Shown in pieces: positions 11,829-23,899 of a stretch of 64,000 bases of DNA; position 1 is the first letter of the stretch, and each line of letters begins with the position of its first letter. A program made the translations under genes and the position numbers. This stretch comes from Candolleomyces eurysporus (Eukaryota > Basidiomycota > Agaricomycetes > Agaricales > Psathyrellaceae). The notes beneath the pieces were generated by a model. The model was given only the letters and a program-made list of their open reading frames with translations. It ran no database searches and had not been told where the DNA came from. The stretch is taken from NCBI GenBank assembly GCA_027579435.1, contig JANBPK010000920.1:124001-188000 (forward strand). The letters run 5' to 3'.

Positions 11829-13265
11829 CTATGACACCTCCTCCATGTCGTCATCGTCGTCATCGTCGTCGTCGTCGCTGTCTTCGTCTTCCTCCATCTT
11901 GACTTCGCTGCTTCCGCCAGCGAGGGAGGACATAGGTACAGGTACGTTCTCCGGTTTTATCTGTTAATTCGTGAGCCCATTCGTTCTAGCCCTCATGAAA
12001 GAGACAAAGACACCTACCGAATCATCCTTATAATTCGCCTTGAGCTCCCAATACCCATTGAACTCTCCACTGCGGTGCAAGAACGCAATCTCCGAAAGCA
12101 CCTCCTTGAGGTACGCCTCAGGCTGTTGAGTCTTCTCTCGGAGGACTTTAATGGCCCAGCGGGGTTGTTCTCTGAAAGAGCTGAAGAGGTGGTCGAGGAG
12201 TTGGTTGCGCGGCATACGCGCCATACGCTCGAAGGGTGGCTTGTTCTTCTGTTTCGCTTTCTGCATAACTCATGAGCACATGTATACGAGAGAGGGGAGG
12301 GTTGAAACAACACGTACGATGATATCCTGGAACGACCGTCCAGCACCCATACCCACACCCGCACTAAGCCTGTTAATCCCTCCTTTGCCTCCGGGTATCT
12401 TCGCCTGCTCGATCATCATCACCTGTCTCGCAGGCGTGTTCGCCTTCCTGTTCCTCTCCCGCATCTGCCGCCTGTAAGAACTACTGAACGCCGGACGCAA
12501 ATTCGCTTCATGTCGGATCTTGCCAGTGAGAATGACCATCCGGGCGCNGGGGGTTGTGCGCGACGTTGGGGTACTGCTCCTTGGGCCGCTCGGCGACGAC
12601 AATTTGGTTGTCGAGAGCGTCATTGATCATTTCCATTTCGTAAATGTCGGGGTCGCTGCCTGTGGTTGGGATGCTGTTTTGCGGGTCAAAGTAGGGCCAG
12701 TTGTCAATCCCTGGGTGGATGAAAGAGACGGGGCCGGCAGACGCGGGTGGAGTGGACGAAGGAGAGGGCACACCCGCAGCGGGGGTGGTGGTGGTTTGGC
12801 TGTTCGGGTACGAGGGTGGGGGTGTTGGGATTCCATGGGTGGTGTTGTTGGGTGAAGGTGCCGACTGCAGAGCCCCGTTGAGCGAATGGAAGGACCCATT
12901 TCCCGACGGAGCACCGTTGACTGGGTCCCTATTCGGTGGTAGGAACAGAATAATCTTGGGCCGCTTTTTGGGGTTGGGGTCGTTTGGGTCTGGGTCGTAT
13001 ATCCGGATGCTGGCAAGGTGGACGTCCTCCTGGTCAATAGATGACCACCGCTCTTTGAGGAATCTGGGGATCTGAGGTTCGGTGCAGAACAATGAAGGCT
13101 CTTCTGCTGGACAACAAGGGCACAAGGTCATTTACAAACCTTTATAATCCAAACTTTGCCCTGTCCCTGTTCCAGCATGAGTTCCTCGTCGGGGTCGGGG
13201 TGGGATTCGTCATCCAGTCCTCCGCCTACAGAGTCGAAAGGCTTCTTCTCGTCGTCTACGTCCAT
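11829..13265 (-). CDS. TFG2: Transcription factor IIF small subunit (Tfg2/RAP30-like), copy 2
   Basis: Second TFIIF beta gene, same strand and architecture as 9591-10999. The start is ATG at 13265 (MDVDDEKKPFDSVGGG). An intron separates VWIIK from IPRFLKERWSSIDQEDVHLA. IRIYDPDPNDPNPKKRP and ILFLPPNRDP follow. A Pro/Ser/Thr-rich linker precedes NPRARMVILTGKIRHE, recovered by skipping the 'n' at 12548. The winged helix reads RMPRNQLLDHLFSSFREQPR, then VLREKTQQPEAYLKEVLSEI and YWELKANYKDDS. The last exon ends in an acidic tail with a run of ten Asp residues (DEDSDDDDDDDDDDMEE), stop at 11829. Sequence similarity to copy 1 is obvious but well below that of the DUF6533 pair, so this duplication is older. 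Which copy is the main TFIIF subunit cannot be told from sequence alone. Confidence 0.9.
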
Positions 13266-15339
13266 TGCGGTGTTGCGAGCAGAGGTAGAGAGCAACTGCA
13301 CCGTTTGAGGAATGATGACTCTTGTTTGCCACACGCCTTTGTCTCAAACATCGCGACAGCGCCACAGACTCGTTGATGGCGGCGGCGGCGAGGCCTTTTC
13401 TCTTGCTCCTGAAGTTCGTCATGCGAGTTCCTGGCTGGCCTGGTGCGCGCAGCGAGAAGGACCCCAGTACAGATAGAGCTTTTTGAACTTGGTACCCCCG
13501 CTTCGCTCCCCCTGGAGGTCAAGAAGAAGTTTTCGTTCGGCCTGCTCGTTCCGTTCAGGGACAGGGACAGGAGAATGAAAGCCTAAAATGCACTGAATCT
13601 CTCCCTCTATCTCTCTATCTAATTTTTGCCACTGCTCCTTTCCCGGTTTGGATCTCCAGAAGGTCATGCGCCCTACCCTTCATTCCACCGATCGCCTTTG
13701 CTGTGCCGGAGAAGCGGCCTGCGTCACCTATCTTGCTTTCTTCCATGAATTCGAGAATTGTAAATCTCTGTCTTTCTAACGAGAACAGGGCAAGGTTCTA
13801 TTTGGGCAATTGGAAGTGAGTCGACCTCGTCCAACTGGAATGACTTTCGCTGATTGTCATCCGAGTCGGCTCCGAGTCCGAGCCAGGCACCTTACGCGGA
13901 TTCGTTGGTACATGGAAGATCCGTTGCAAGCTGTTGCAAGCCTCCATAATTCGTCTCTTCAACAGGCTTCGTCATCGCTAGAATAGCTAAGCCAGCGTGA
14001 GTCTTTTTGTCTTGGTATCGGCCTTTCCAACCCTCCGCGTCATGCGCCGTTCGCCCGACGTAGCTGGACCACGTTGCGACAACCGGATGCCAAGGGGTTC
14101 TTCCAGTATCTTCCTACACAGCTCTCAGGGGCATCAGTTGTGTGAGATTTCGAATCGGTTCTTCGTGATAAACACCGTTAGCTGCATGCTGGGAATGATC
14201 ATCGTTCTCGACGCTGCGAAGTACGAATTCTTGAGTCTCGACCTGTGTAAAGCCCTCAATTCCGATGACTTTGCATCATCTATTCAGTCACAAAACTTAC
14301 CTACTAGCACTCGGCATTCAGTTCCATTCGGCTGCATTTGTTTTTCACAAGTTCTTCACGAACTGTCAATGTTATCCAACATCTGCATCCATCGTACCTT
14401 CTTAGGTCGATTGCACAGATTCAGACGGCTTGTATTCTGCTCCCGCAATCTTATATGGCATTCAATTGAAACGTTTCTTTAACTTTACAAGGACGCGACT
14501 CAGCTGACCCTTCGCCTTTCAACTCTTTTGCTTCCTGCCCCTGTCAATGCTCAATTGCACCCGTCTACCTCCACAATCACTTACCCGGAAGGGCTTTGGA
14601 TCCAATCCAGGTGCTGCCAATTCAAGATTCGCGGGGTACCGAGGACCGTGGAGGTCCGCGCCACGAATGTACCAAGATTACTTACGACGGCACCAAGGAT
14701 GCAATCTAAACGCAAAAACTTTTCTCTTTTTTTTTTTCGATTGGAGGCACGATCGAGGTGGAGAAGGAGCTGTTTATTGTAAGTTTTCTGCCGGCTTTCT
14801 CTCTATGCCGATACTACAGAACCTACTAGGTTGAGCCAGTACGGCCGGCTCTTCACTCCACTCCTATTCTTGCTATTGATAGAGTCAAAAGCTTATCCTA
14901 CCCCACAGGCGCCCGAGTCAACACTGAGCAAAGGCAATCAATTCACCGGCACCCGGGTGATCAATTCCCTCCCCACAACCGGCCCCGCATCATGCACCAC
15001 ATCGATCGCAAGCCGCCAAGACTCCTCTGGGCGCCTGATGCGTGAGGGTCTCGTGCTCAGGTGCGATCGCCGGATGCACTGTGCACATGCGGACGCGTTC
15101 CGCCGGGTACTGTTACCCCTCATCGGTTTTTGGGTTTCGACCAATAGGTGCGTATCGCGTATGTAACCTCACCACACACTGAATTTTTCGTTCCTCCATG
15201 GATCTATACCCCGCTCGGTTGGGTGACGGGATATAAAGGTTTACGCGGTTGTGGGGTAGGAGTCGTCGTTCCCCCTTCCCTTCCCTCCTTCCCCTTTCTC
15301 TTCGTTCCTGCGTATCATCCCTTGCCCGGAGTTGGAACG
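13266..15339. other. Intergenic, no gene recognised
   Basis: About 2 kb between divergent genes (TFG2 copy 2 and the MFS permease). Several open frames occur, but none shows a known family. The 13.4-13.7 kb minus-strand frame and the 14.0-14.5 kb plus-strand frame lack homology that I recognise. The right end is the MFS promoter. Confidence 0.4.
15232..15237 (+). promoter_or_regulatory. TATA box of the MFS permease gene
   Basis: TATAAA lies in 'gggatataaaggtttacg', 108 bases before the ATG at 15340, a plausible distance for a short 5' UTR. A pyrimidine-rich tract (ccccttcccttccctccttcc) follows, as often found before fungal start sites. Confidence 0.5.
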
Positions 15340-17379
15340 ATGTCGGACGAGAAGCATAGCGCGGATTTGAAGCTCGAGGACCAAGATGTAGAGAAGAGGG
15401 CCTCTGAGAAGACAGCGGAGACGGAGAAAGATAAGGTCCCCCTCGACGCTCATTACGACCCTGAATACGTGCGGCGAACGCTGTGAGTACATCCATCCAC
15501 CCTTCCATCCTATTACCTCCCTCGAACCCTTCCTCTCTTGTGTTTATCTATTCGACGCGTGTTTCTGACTCCTCATCCGTGTTTTCAGGCGTAAAATCGA
15601 CTGGCGGATGCTTCCCCTACTTGGATTCCTCTATGCCATTGCCTTGATTGACCGAACCAACTTGGGTATTGCGCGCATTGCCGGTATGGAAGTGGATCTG
15701 GTGCGTTTCCTTCGTTAGTTCCATGCGCAATAGTTTGACTCAAGCCCCTGTCCATTTTAGAAACTGTACATCGGCGAACGGTACAGTATCGCGTCGATGA
15801 TTTACTTCCCGCCTTATATCATCCTGTACGTTTCTATTCTTTCCTATCTTCCAGAGAAGAGGAAGATCGGCTGACGCGTTCGCTGAACTGATACAGTCAA
15901 ATTCCCGGAAACGTCATCCTACGATGGATCGGCGCTCGCTCATGGCTGACTATCTGTGTCGTCGGATGGGGAGCAGCTCAAATCGGAATGGGTTTCGTGC
16001 CGAACTGGGGTCTTCTATGTCTGACGCGAGTATTGCTCGGTGTCTTCGAGGTGAGCTACTATNCCCCCCCTTACCGTGCACCCTCAAAACCCTCGTTACT
16101 GAATCGCCTTTTCTACCAACTAGGCTGGCTTCTTCCCCGCTCTTGCATTCATCATCACAACATGGTACAAACGACACGAAGTCCAAAAACGCTTGGCCGC
16201 ATTCTACCTCATCTCGATCGTTCTCGGCGGGTTCAGCGCGATCCTCGCATACGCACTTCAACTCCTCAAAGGCAAAGGTGGCTTGAACGGATGGCAGTGG
16301 ATCTTCATCATTGAGGGTATCCTCACAGTAGTCCTGGGCATCTTGACGTGGTTCTTCGTACCCGACTTCCCTGACAGGAATAGGTTCTTGACGCCTGAGC
16401 AGACGAAGATGGTGCTGGACAGGATTGAGAGCGACCGAAGCGATTCGAAGCCGGACCCTATCACTTGGCAGAAGCTCATCAAGCACTTGTCGGATCCTTT
16501 CCTCTGGAGTTTCGGTGAGTCTTCCCGCCGCGTTTCGTGTTTTTATGGGGTGCTGAGGAAGATATTATGTAGCGTTCATGTTCTTGGCCTCGACGACACC
16601 TGCATACGCGATTGGGTTCTTCATCACGATCTTGCTTAGCGCTATGGGCTTTTCGATCATGGAAGCTCTCCTCCTCTCTGCTCCTCCATACGTTGCTGCT
16701 GTACGTCCTCTCCTCCTCCTCTCTCAATTCTTCAAACATTCGTAACTCAACTTGTTTCTCCTGCAGGCCATCTCGTGCTTCTTCTTCGCATGGCTCGCAG
16801 ACAAGACCAAGAAGCGCGCCTTGTGGCTCTTCGTCCAAAACATCATCACGATGGTCGGACTCCTCGTTACAGGATACGGAAAGCAAAACGGTGTGCGATA
16901 CTTCGGTCTCTTCCTCGTGAATATGGGCGCGTCCGGATGTGTGCCTGGTGTCCTTGCCTACGTGAGTTTCTATCCATCTGTCCTTCACATCCTCAGAAAA
17001 CGTTCGGCATCGTACTTATGTTAATTGGTTTGCAGAATGCGAACAACATCGTCTCGCATAGTAAACGAGCTGTGTCGACGGCTGTTATCATCGCCTTCGG
17101 AGGCATTGGTGGGATTTACGCCACTCTGGTGTTTAGGCAGTCTGATTTCCCCAAGTACGTCCCTCTTTCTCTCATTTCCACGCACTTCCCTCCTCAGTAT
17201 CTCTGACATGCTGCTTGCATCTTAGGTACATCCCGGGTATTTGGGCCACGATGGCATGCCAATTCGTCATGGTCATCCTCCTCGGCGTCAACACTTGGGT
17301 GTTTAGCCGGAGAAACAAGCTCGCCAGGGAGGGCAAGAGGGTTAATGAGGAGACGCCTGGGTTCTACTATGTTATTTGA
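15340..17379 (+). CDS. MFS transporter, anion:cation symporter (allantoate/nicotinate permease type)
   Basis: A twelve-helix plasma-membrane permease of the Dal5/Tna1-like group, which imports organic anions such as allantoate, nicotinate or pantothenate. The substrate here is not determinable. The start is ATG at 15340 (MSDEKHSADLKLEDQD). Nine exons join cleanly. Family marks: RKIDWRMLPLLGFLYAIALI, DRTNLGIARIAGM, QIPGNVILRWIGARSWL, RVLLGVFEAGFFPALAFIIT, TWYKRHEVQKRLAAFYL, GWQWIFIIEGILTVVLGI and WFFVPDFPDRNRFLTPEQ. C-terminal half: FFFAWLADKTKKRA, then NANNIVSHSKRAVSTAVIIA, GGIYATLVFRQSDFP and a cytosolic tail ending at the TGA at 17379. Length is about 500 residues, normal for the family. 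The 'n' at 16063 lies inside an intron and does not affect coding. It is convergent with 17647-18993. Confidence 0.93.
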
Positions 17380-17646
17380 TTTGACTTTGGTTTCATGTGT
17401 TCAAGTTGTACTTTAATGACTCGAATAACGAGGATACGAATACGGATATACGATACGATACGTACGCTACTTATTGTTCGCTTGGATTTTCTTTATTTTG
17501 TAGTGAATATATTATACTTCATCCATTAACCTATACGAATTTCTCCTCGATTACTTGTCGGTGCGTCGTTATAGATCAAAACCTAAGATATCAATAAAAA
17601 CCTGAGTTCATCGGCTTGGCGCTTCAAGGTGTTCTCCTTCAACATA

Positions 17647-18993
17647 TTACACACCCTGCAAGCTCTTTTTTTCCCCGTTCCCCTCGCTGACCAAGATATC
17701 CAAATCTCGGGACGGGACAACGTCAACAACAGAGTTTCTCTTTTCGGTGTTAGTTTGTCCAACGCCTCCCTCGACATCCAGGTTCCGACCAAAATCATGG
17801 GATATGGTTCCAGACGAAACAGAATATTCAGCTCCCTGATGAGCAAATTGGATCGAGTGCGAAATGAATACGCCATCCTTGACTGTGGGGAACCTGAGCC
17901 AGGACCGACCGGTTGTGACGCGGAAGATAATAAGATGTGGTGAGAGCGTCTATGAAGGGGAGATGATTAGCACACTGGCTTTGGGCGCCGTACGCATGAG
18001 ATTGCGGAAATCGAACATACGCAGAAGTATAAGAATAGGCCCTGAAACGTGTAGTAGCAAATGTTATATGCTGGAGGGTTGGAATCTCGGAAACTGTGGA
18101 GGTTTTCAAATATCGCGGTGATGATCCCGGAAAGGGTCAACGGAAGAGCGGACTCGATGAGGATGGCGATGACTCCCGTATAAAGGGTGAGATCCCTCGA
18201 TGATAGGTGTCCGGACAGGGTACGGCGTGCACGAAGGAGGTGAAATGTAATGACGCTCGTCACAATCACGTTGGTTGAGACAGTCAAAATCTGCCAGGCA
18301 AAGAGGTAAGAGGTACCCAGATCATGGGCATTCGCTACCTGAATCAGAACTGAGATGCATGAGTGTCGGATATGGACTTGTTTCAGGGGTCGCTACCTAC
18401 CGAATGCACAAGTGCACGTTGCCGTGGGCAGAATCGCAGTCCACCAATATTGTACACAGACCACGTAGCATCGGTATACCTTTCGCAAGTTAGTAATTCC
18501 GCGGTTATCCGCTAGCGCTCAAGTTGATCGTTGACTTACGAGCAATGCATCTCCCATAAAGATACACAGAGCCATAGCGGCGGTGCTAAAGTCTCGATCC
18601 CAGGTGCTCCAACTGTTCATCGCCCTCTCGGACCAATCCAGCCCCGAAGTCGATCCTAGAGTTATCTGAAAAATCCAGGACATATCAATTGAAGCGGTAG
18701 TGGCCATTAAAATTGTGATGAGAAAGCTGAGAGTGATGTATCGTTTTCTCCCTTTTCTCAAGTGCTTCGGAGTTTCCAGAAACACGGAAAGGCCGTATAG
18801 TGCCATGAAGATATGTGTACCTAGGAAATGACGCATCACACGACGGTGTGATCGTAATGTGAGAATCTACAAGATAACTGGAGAACTTTGCATCAGACGT
18901 ACCGGCCCCGACCATAGCAATGCTCAGGTTTGCATAGATGGCGCGGGCAAAAACAACCGACTGGTACTCTTGTTCGGTATCAAGGGAAGCCAT
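17647..18993 (-). CDS. Seven-helix membrane protein of an uncharacterised Agaricomycete family
   Basis: The start is ATG at 18993 (MASLDTEQEYQSVVFARAIY). An intron follows GAG, then THIFMALYGLSVFLETPKHL begins helix 1-2. Further helices: LSFLITILMATTASIDMSWI, TAAMALCIFMGDALL, VYRCYVVCVQYWWTAILP, LTVSTNVIVTSVITFHLLRA, LYTGVIAILIESALPLTLSG and YYTFQGLFLYFC. An intron then joins to ALSPHLIIFRVTTGRSW, a motif I associate with a large family of unassigned basidiomycete multi-pass proteins ('..YTGV.AILIESA.P..' and 'L.P.LII.RV..GR.W'). A soluble tail of about 90 residues ends at the TAA at 17647. Ligand and role are unknown. It differs from the DUF6533 genes nearby and lacks their YDYLLTL motif. 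Confidence 0.75.
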
Positions 18994-20204
18994 CACTGCA
19001 TAGGCTAGGAGCAGGTGGATTAGTAGTAGGTGTGCTTCGCGAACAGCAAATCTTTGATGATGTTCGATATCAGAACCAGTAGGGATATTAATAACCATTT
19101 GCACCGCATAAGACACCGAGGCGACCACCTCCGGCGCTGCTACTGCTCTGTGCACTTCAGGCTCGGTTTAGGGAAGAAGTGATGGAAGATTTCTTCACGT
19201 GTCTTCTTTGCTCCGCTCAGCCAGGTCTTTGGCACAAACTGCTGCCTAGCATCTTCTACCTTGATTTGGCACTTCTCCGTGCCTTCTCTGCTTCCGCTGG
19301 GTAGTACCCCTCCCAGCTGAGGGGAATAAGTGGGGTTTGACCAATCAATCAAGCATGTAAAGTGAATTGATCAGTGATGCATCGCGTTCTTCAAGGAAAA
19401 CGGCTGGAGGGTGTTTGGTAGGTGATTAATCACTGATCAAACACCAACTCTGGTGGCCTTACTTTGGCGGTGCAGGGCGAGATCCTGCGGCTCCCGTCAT
19501 GCCGCGCAACTCGCCGGGCCTTGTCCATATGACTTGGTACCAGAATCCAAAGTTCTGGAAATTGCTGGACATGTAGATCATGGGCTTGGTCAACCCGTGC
19601 CCATGATGAACGGCTCGTGGCTTTTCAGTGTCCTCAAGCGGGCGATTAGCTCTATTCAAGTTGCATCCTTAGTCGTAACTCCAATAAATCATTCATGCGA
19701 ATCTGTGGACTCTCTGAGCGATCTGGAGCGCTGAGGGCGGTGTACCGTTGCTTGAGGGACGGCCTATGAGTTTGCGCCGCCGATCAAGGTAGTGCTGAGT
19801 GACAACGCTCAATTAGATGCTATGGTGGTGGTTGAGGTAGAAGGGGTACAACTAACTTGGCGAAGCGAAATCTTAAATTGTAATCTCTATGCCAATATCA
19901 CCGTAACACTCTATTTTTTCAATAAATAACAACACGGTTAAAAATGTTCGTAACCACCGTCCCGGGGTGCGTGCTTTAGCACTTCGATAGCTTGATGCAA
20001 TTCCTCTCCTCCACCCGACATATCACCGCAAGCTCTGCGTGCCAATAGCCTTTCCGAGGAAGGTCTTTAACATTTCGCGGATCCGTTCCTTTGGTGTTTT
20101 AGTGAGTCTTCCTTTTTCTGTTTGCGTTATGATTGCTATTATGGGGCACTTTCAACAGGCAGGTGAACCCTAGAACTACGGAGACACACTAATGGTAGGC
20201 ATAA
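18994..20204. other. Intergenic, no gene recognised
   Basis: Upstream of the seven-helix gene and downstream of the first NmrA-like gene. Contains a near-repeat of 'tgatcagtgatg' and 'attaatcactgatcaaacacc' (19365-19443) but no recognised gene. Confidence 0.4.
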
Positions 20205-21169
20205 CTACGAGGACCAAAACGCCTTATTATTCTCCAGAACATCTCTCACCGTAAACTTCCCAACAAACTTATTGTTTGCAGTGACTAGTGAAGCTTCGGT
20301 ACCACTATCGGTCTTGAACTCTTCAGAGGCAAGAAACCTTGCGAATTCCAATGGCAGACCAAACGATATGTACCGTGCTTGTTGCTCTTCCGCGGAAATG
20401 GCCTTATGGGTGATGGGTCTTCCGATGACCTCGGTAAGGATTTGTGCAACCTAAATGTTAGGAAAAAGGGTTCGCATCCGTCAGTAGGTCTAAGGCAAAC
20501 TGGGACCGATCTGAAGCGTACTTCGTTGTAGGTAAGCGATTCGGGTCCGATGATGAGTTTGTCCTTGGTGCTGGAACCTTGGGTGATGTACTCAAACGCA
20601 GCTTGGGCAATGTCTTCGATAGAGATGAAAGGGATGCGGCCCTTGGGAACAGCCGTGATGAGTTCTCCGTGTTCCCGGATGGCGTATGCCTGCCCGTTGA
20701 AAAGATTCTCTATCGGTTTGATGTTAGTGTACGAAGCTGACATCCAGGGTAGCAGCGACGTACCAATGAACCACGTAGGCCTCAGCACGAAGTAGTCAAC
20801 ACTCTTGGAGTCCAGGTACTCGTGGATCTTCCCAGCCCCAAAACCTCCCTTCTCAATAACCGTCGCACTCATCAGCACAAACCGCTTTACCCCCTTCTCG
20901 ATCGCAAAGTCAATCAAGGGTTTTGTGGCTTCGAGCGAGTTGAAGGTGCGGGGTGGAGGTAAGATATAGACGTTATCGATGCGGTCGGTCGTGTTAAAAG
21001 GGTTCCCAAATGTAGATGGGTCGGACCAGTCGAGGAGGACGTGCTTGTAACCTGAAGGAACTTTGCTTGGTGATCGGGTGCCGAAGATGACGTCTGAGCC
21101 CGCGGCTTTGAGACGTTTGGCGAGTGCAAGGCCAACTTGGCTTGTTCCGCCGGTGAGGAGGGTGCTCAT
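20205..21169 (-). CDS. NmrA/EasG-like NAD(P)-binding oxidoreductase, paralogue 1
   Basis: A Rossmann-fold protein of the atypical SDR group that includes NmrA regulators and the ergot-alkaloid enzyme EasG. The true substrate is unknown. The start is ATG at 21169: MSTLLTGGTSQVGLALAKRL carries the GGTxxxG dinucleotide-binding loop at residues 7-13. An in-frame upstream extension exists but would precede the nucleotide-binding strand and is not used. DVIFGTRSPSKVP follows, then VYILPPP, KGVKRFVLMSATVIEKGG, HEYLDSKSVDYFVLRPTWFI. A 54-nt intron (20710-20763) joins to ENLFNGQAYAIREHGELITA, PKGRIPFISIEDIAQAAFEY. A second intron follows PESLTYNE, before VAQILTEVIGRPITHKAISA. The protein ends NNKAFWSS at the stop at 20205. 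About 290 residues. Two closer relatives lie at 26805-27773 and 28965-29933. Confidence 0.88.
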
Positions 21170-23498
21170 GACGAACTTGGGATGACGTTGGAAAAAATCG
21201 AGGATAGGTATATGGATGGGTTGCTTATCACCGCTTATATAGGCTCGTCCTTCAAGAAATCGGAGAAGATACATGTGAGCGAGCACTTGAGCCTGTGGCC
21301 ATCTGTCAGCTTTCCTCTCGGATGACCGGCTGTAGCGGACGATCCTGGAGTCGAGGTTATAGGTTCTCCTCACAACGCTTCCAATATATCTTACGTTAAA
21401 ACGATTCTCTACCTTCTTTCAACCCGCATCGAATGACGAACCGCAGCTTCAACTATGGACGCCTTACTAATTCTTTCATCTCTTTGCTCCCAATCCTGCA
21501 TGTTTAAGGAAAGTTGATTTGTAATATCTGTGTTTTGTCTCCAGAATTTTTGACAATGGCGAAAGATGGCGACTGGCGCTGTGGTAATAGTATGTCCTAG
21601 TAAAGGAAATATTCGGTCAGCATTTCACGATGACATGCCACCGTCAGCAATGAACATTCTTTTCGGCCTGCACGGCTTTACCCGGGGAAGGAGGGTGAGA
21701 GACTCCTGGATTGGACGATGCTATTCGAGTTTTTTATGCAATCCTGTTCGTGTGGTTATACTTACATATTACTTTATTGTAGCGGTGCCCCTGACCCCGG
21801 ATCCCAGGTGGATCTAAAAGGTGCACGTCTCCTCTCTCTCAGGGACATTAATAGTATACATTATAACGGGAAAGAGATATGTTTACTCGAGACGAGAGAA
21901 TACTCAGAGTGAAGCATCCTTCAAGTGCAAGTGCAAAGATCCATGCAGCAGTCTGGATCCGGGCTCTGCTGAGGTGTCAAACGCCCGCTACTCTAAGTAG
22001 CGGGTCTTTATTTGCCTTGAGGCTCCAGAAACGTGCACAGCATTCGAGCTGAGGTTCCACTTGCCCTTTCTTCTCTCGTCTCGACCATCATCCTACCTTT
22101 ATTGCCTCCATCTCCCTGCTTCACCAAACTTCCGCTGCCAGCTTGCACGCTCAATCCCTTACCGGTTTGTGGGCTATTGGTCGTCCCCTCGCCGGCCAGC
22201 CTCCCGTCTCAACTTGTTCCGTTTCCGTCCTTTCTATTCAATGTGTGTAGCGGTGATTTACCGGTATGACTCGGATCAATTTTACCTCTGAGCAGAGTAG
22301 TTATTGCATCGTCATAAACAGATTTTGCGAACACTGGAGCAGGTATGCACTCATGCTCCAAGAAATAGTGAACAGTTATAAACCCGTCAACCAGACACAT
22401 TGATTGACAGTGGCCCACTCCGACAGTTCCTCAACCATGGAAAATAATGACTGCCGCTTAACGACTATGTCATCCAAGCCGAGACGCTCAAACAACACGT
22501 GAAGCTCTGACTCTGTCTCCGCATTGCAGTATCCGCAGGGCCGACAAGTATAAGGTATCTCTGTTCTATCACCGTACTAAGCAGAGGGAAATGCGTTGAG
22601 GACATTTTATTGTACAGCTGGCGGGCACTTGATTCAACCAAGCGCTAAAACCAAGAACTCAACCTTGTAATCCTACGTACACTATTAGAGCTACCCTCAA
22701 ACGGTATCTTAAGATTCTGTTGTCGAATACATCCGTTGTGATTGACCAACTGTTTGTCTTCCTTGGCGAAGATAATATTCGTTATTTGATCGTCGAGAGC
22801 TGGATAAGACACTGGCTCCACGATTTTTTCTATTCCTCCATAAACACGCTCGGACATCCGAGAATGAGGAGGGAAGGTAACCCAGCAGTGAATTGATCAC
22901 CTGTTACTAATAGCGTGCAATATCGATACCGGTGGCCGTAACAACATGGTGTTGACGGCGCGACGTCTAGATCGTAATATGAACAAGTCATGTTAGTCGT
23001 TCGAGCAAGCAACTGTTCCGTTTTTGTGTTGATAGATAGCGAATCACATAACAAGGAGAAAACTTGGGCCATGAAAGCTATTTGGGAACATCATTCCGCG
23101 GGAGTGCAAAGTACACTGTTTTACAAGCAACGACTTTCAAGACCACCGACACTAACATCGTGGATTGAAAGATGATTTGGAGCGCGATGTGCACTCTGTT
23201 GACTAAATTGTAATTGTACTCATGTAGTTCTCATACTGGCGGGGGGAAGGCACATATTTGAGTAGTTACGGTGAAAACGATTCCAAAACAAAGGCATAAG
23301 AGTAGCGAGCTTGTCGGCAAAATTGCGCTACCTCTCGTTCTATAATCAAGACGGCCCTTTCCTTCCCCCTTCTGCCACATTTACAGCTTGAACGCCGTGT
23401 GCTCTGGATCTCGCATATTCAATCTTGCCGCTTCCATTCTCTGCAAACAATCCGATTAACCGCGCAGACATCTCTCATGACTCAGGTTATTTGACTCC
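21170..23498. other. Intergenic, no gene recognised
   Basis: About 2.3 kb. Several 60-85 codon frames exist on both strands without family features. One minus-strand frame (22830-23072) is Cys-rich but has no recognisable context. Confidence 0.4.
21234..21241 (-). promoter_or_regulatory. TATA box of NmrA-like paralogue 1
   Basis: TATATAAG on the minus strand, about 65-70 bases upstream of the ATG at 21169. The other two paralogues have the same element upstream (27864-27871 and 30024-30031), which supports it. Confidence 0.5.
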
Positions 23499-23716
23499 AT
23501 GGCCCACCTCCGATTTCTCTGCACTGTCGCGACACGAGCATTATTGAATTTCGGGCTCAGCGAGCAGCACGCAGAGGAAGACTACACAGCGGATAGGCAG
23601 GAACAAGACTATGTCTGGCTTTTAGTTGTGAGTGTCCTTTCGATTTGTCTCGTCCCTGACCAAATTTTCCTCTAAGGGCCGAGTCAAGTTAATGTTTGAT
23701 GCAGAACTACGTGTAG
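23499..23716 (+). CDS. Possible 46-residue spliced small protein
   Basis: ATG at 23499 opens MAHLRFLCTVATRALLNFGL and runs to WLLV. A donor gtgagtg (23628) and acceptor gatgcag (ending 23704) would join it to NYV and a TAG at 23716. The only support is splice consensus and position just upstream of the GMC gene. It may instead be a 5' leader or chance. No family recognised. Confidence 0.2.
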
Positions 23717-23856
23717 CATGATTCCTATCCTTCTCGCCGTTGTTGTCGGTTTGTTAGAGGTAAGGCGGAAGCAGCCTAGTTCGCCCACTCCACAGCGCAT
23801 GACATCGGCCAACATCGGCTTCCTCACATCGCCTCAACCTCGATCTGCACTTGACC

Positions 23857-23864
23857 TATATAAT
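23857..23864 (+). promoter_or_regulatory. TATA box of the GMC oxidoreductase gene
   Basis: TATATAAT lies 36-43 bases before the ATG at 23900. This short spacing favours the ATG at 23900, which gives a clean signal peptide, over the in-frame ATG at 23882. Confidence 0.4.
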
Positions 23865-23899
23865 GGCTCTCGGGTTATTGCATGGTCTTCCAATGCAGA

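Noticed and set aside
14831..15166. A 111-codon plus-strand frame upstream of the MFS gene
   Set aside because: It begins at TTG, not ATG, and overlaps the MFS promoter; no family features.
15950..16486. A 178-codon minus-strand frame inside the MFS gene
   Set aside because: Antisense shadow of well-supported permease exons.
21170..21373. N-terminal extension of NmrA-like paralogue 1 (MRRTYNLDSR...)
   Set aside because: The frame is open upstream, but both other paralogues start at MSTLLTGGTS and the TATA box at 21234 lies inside the extension.
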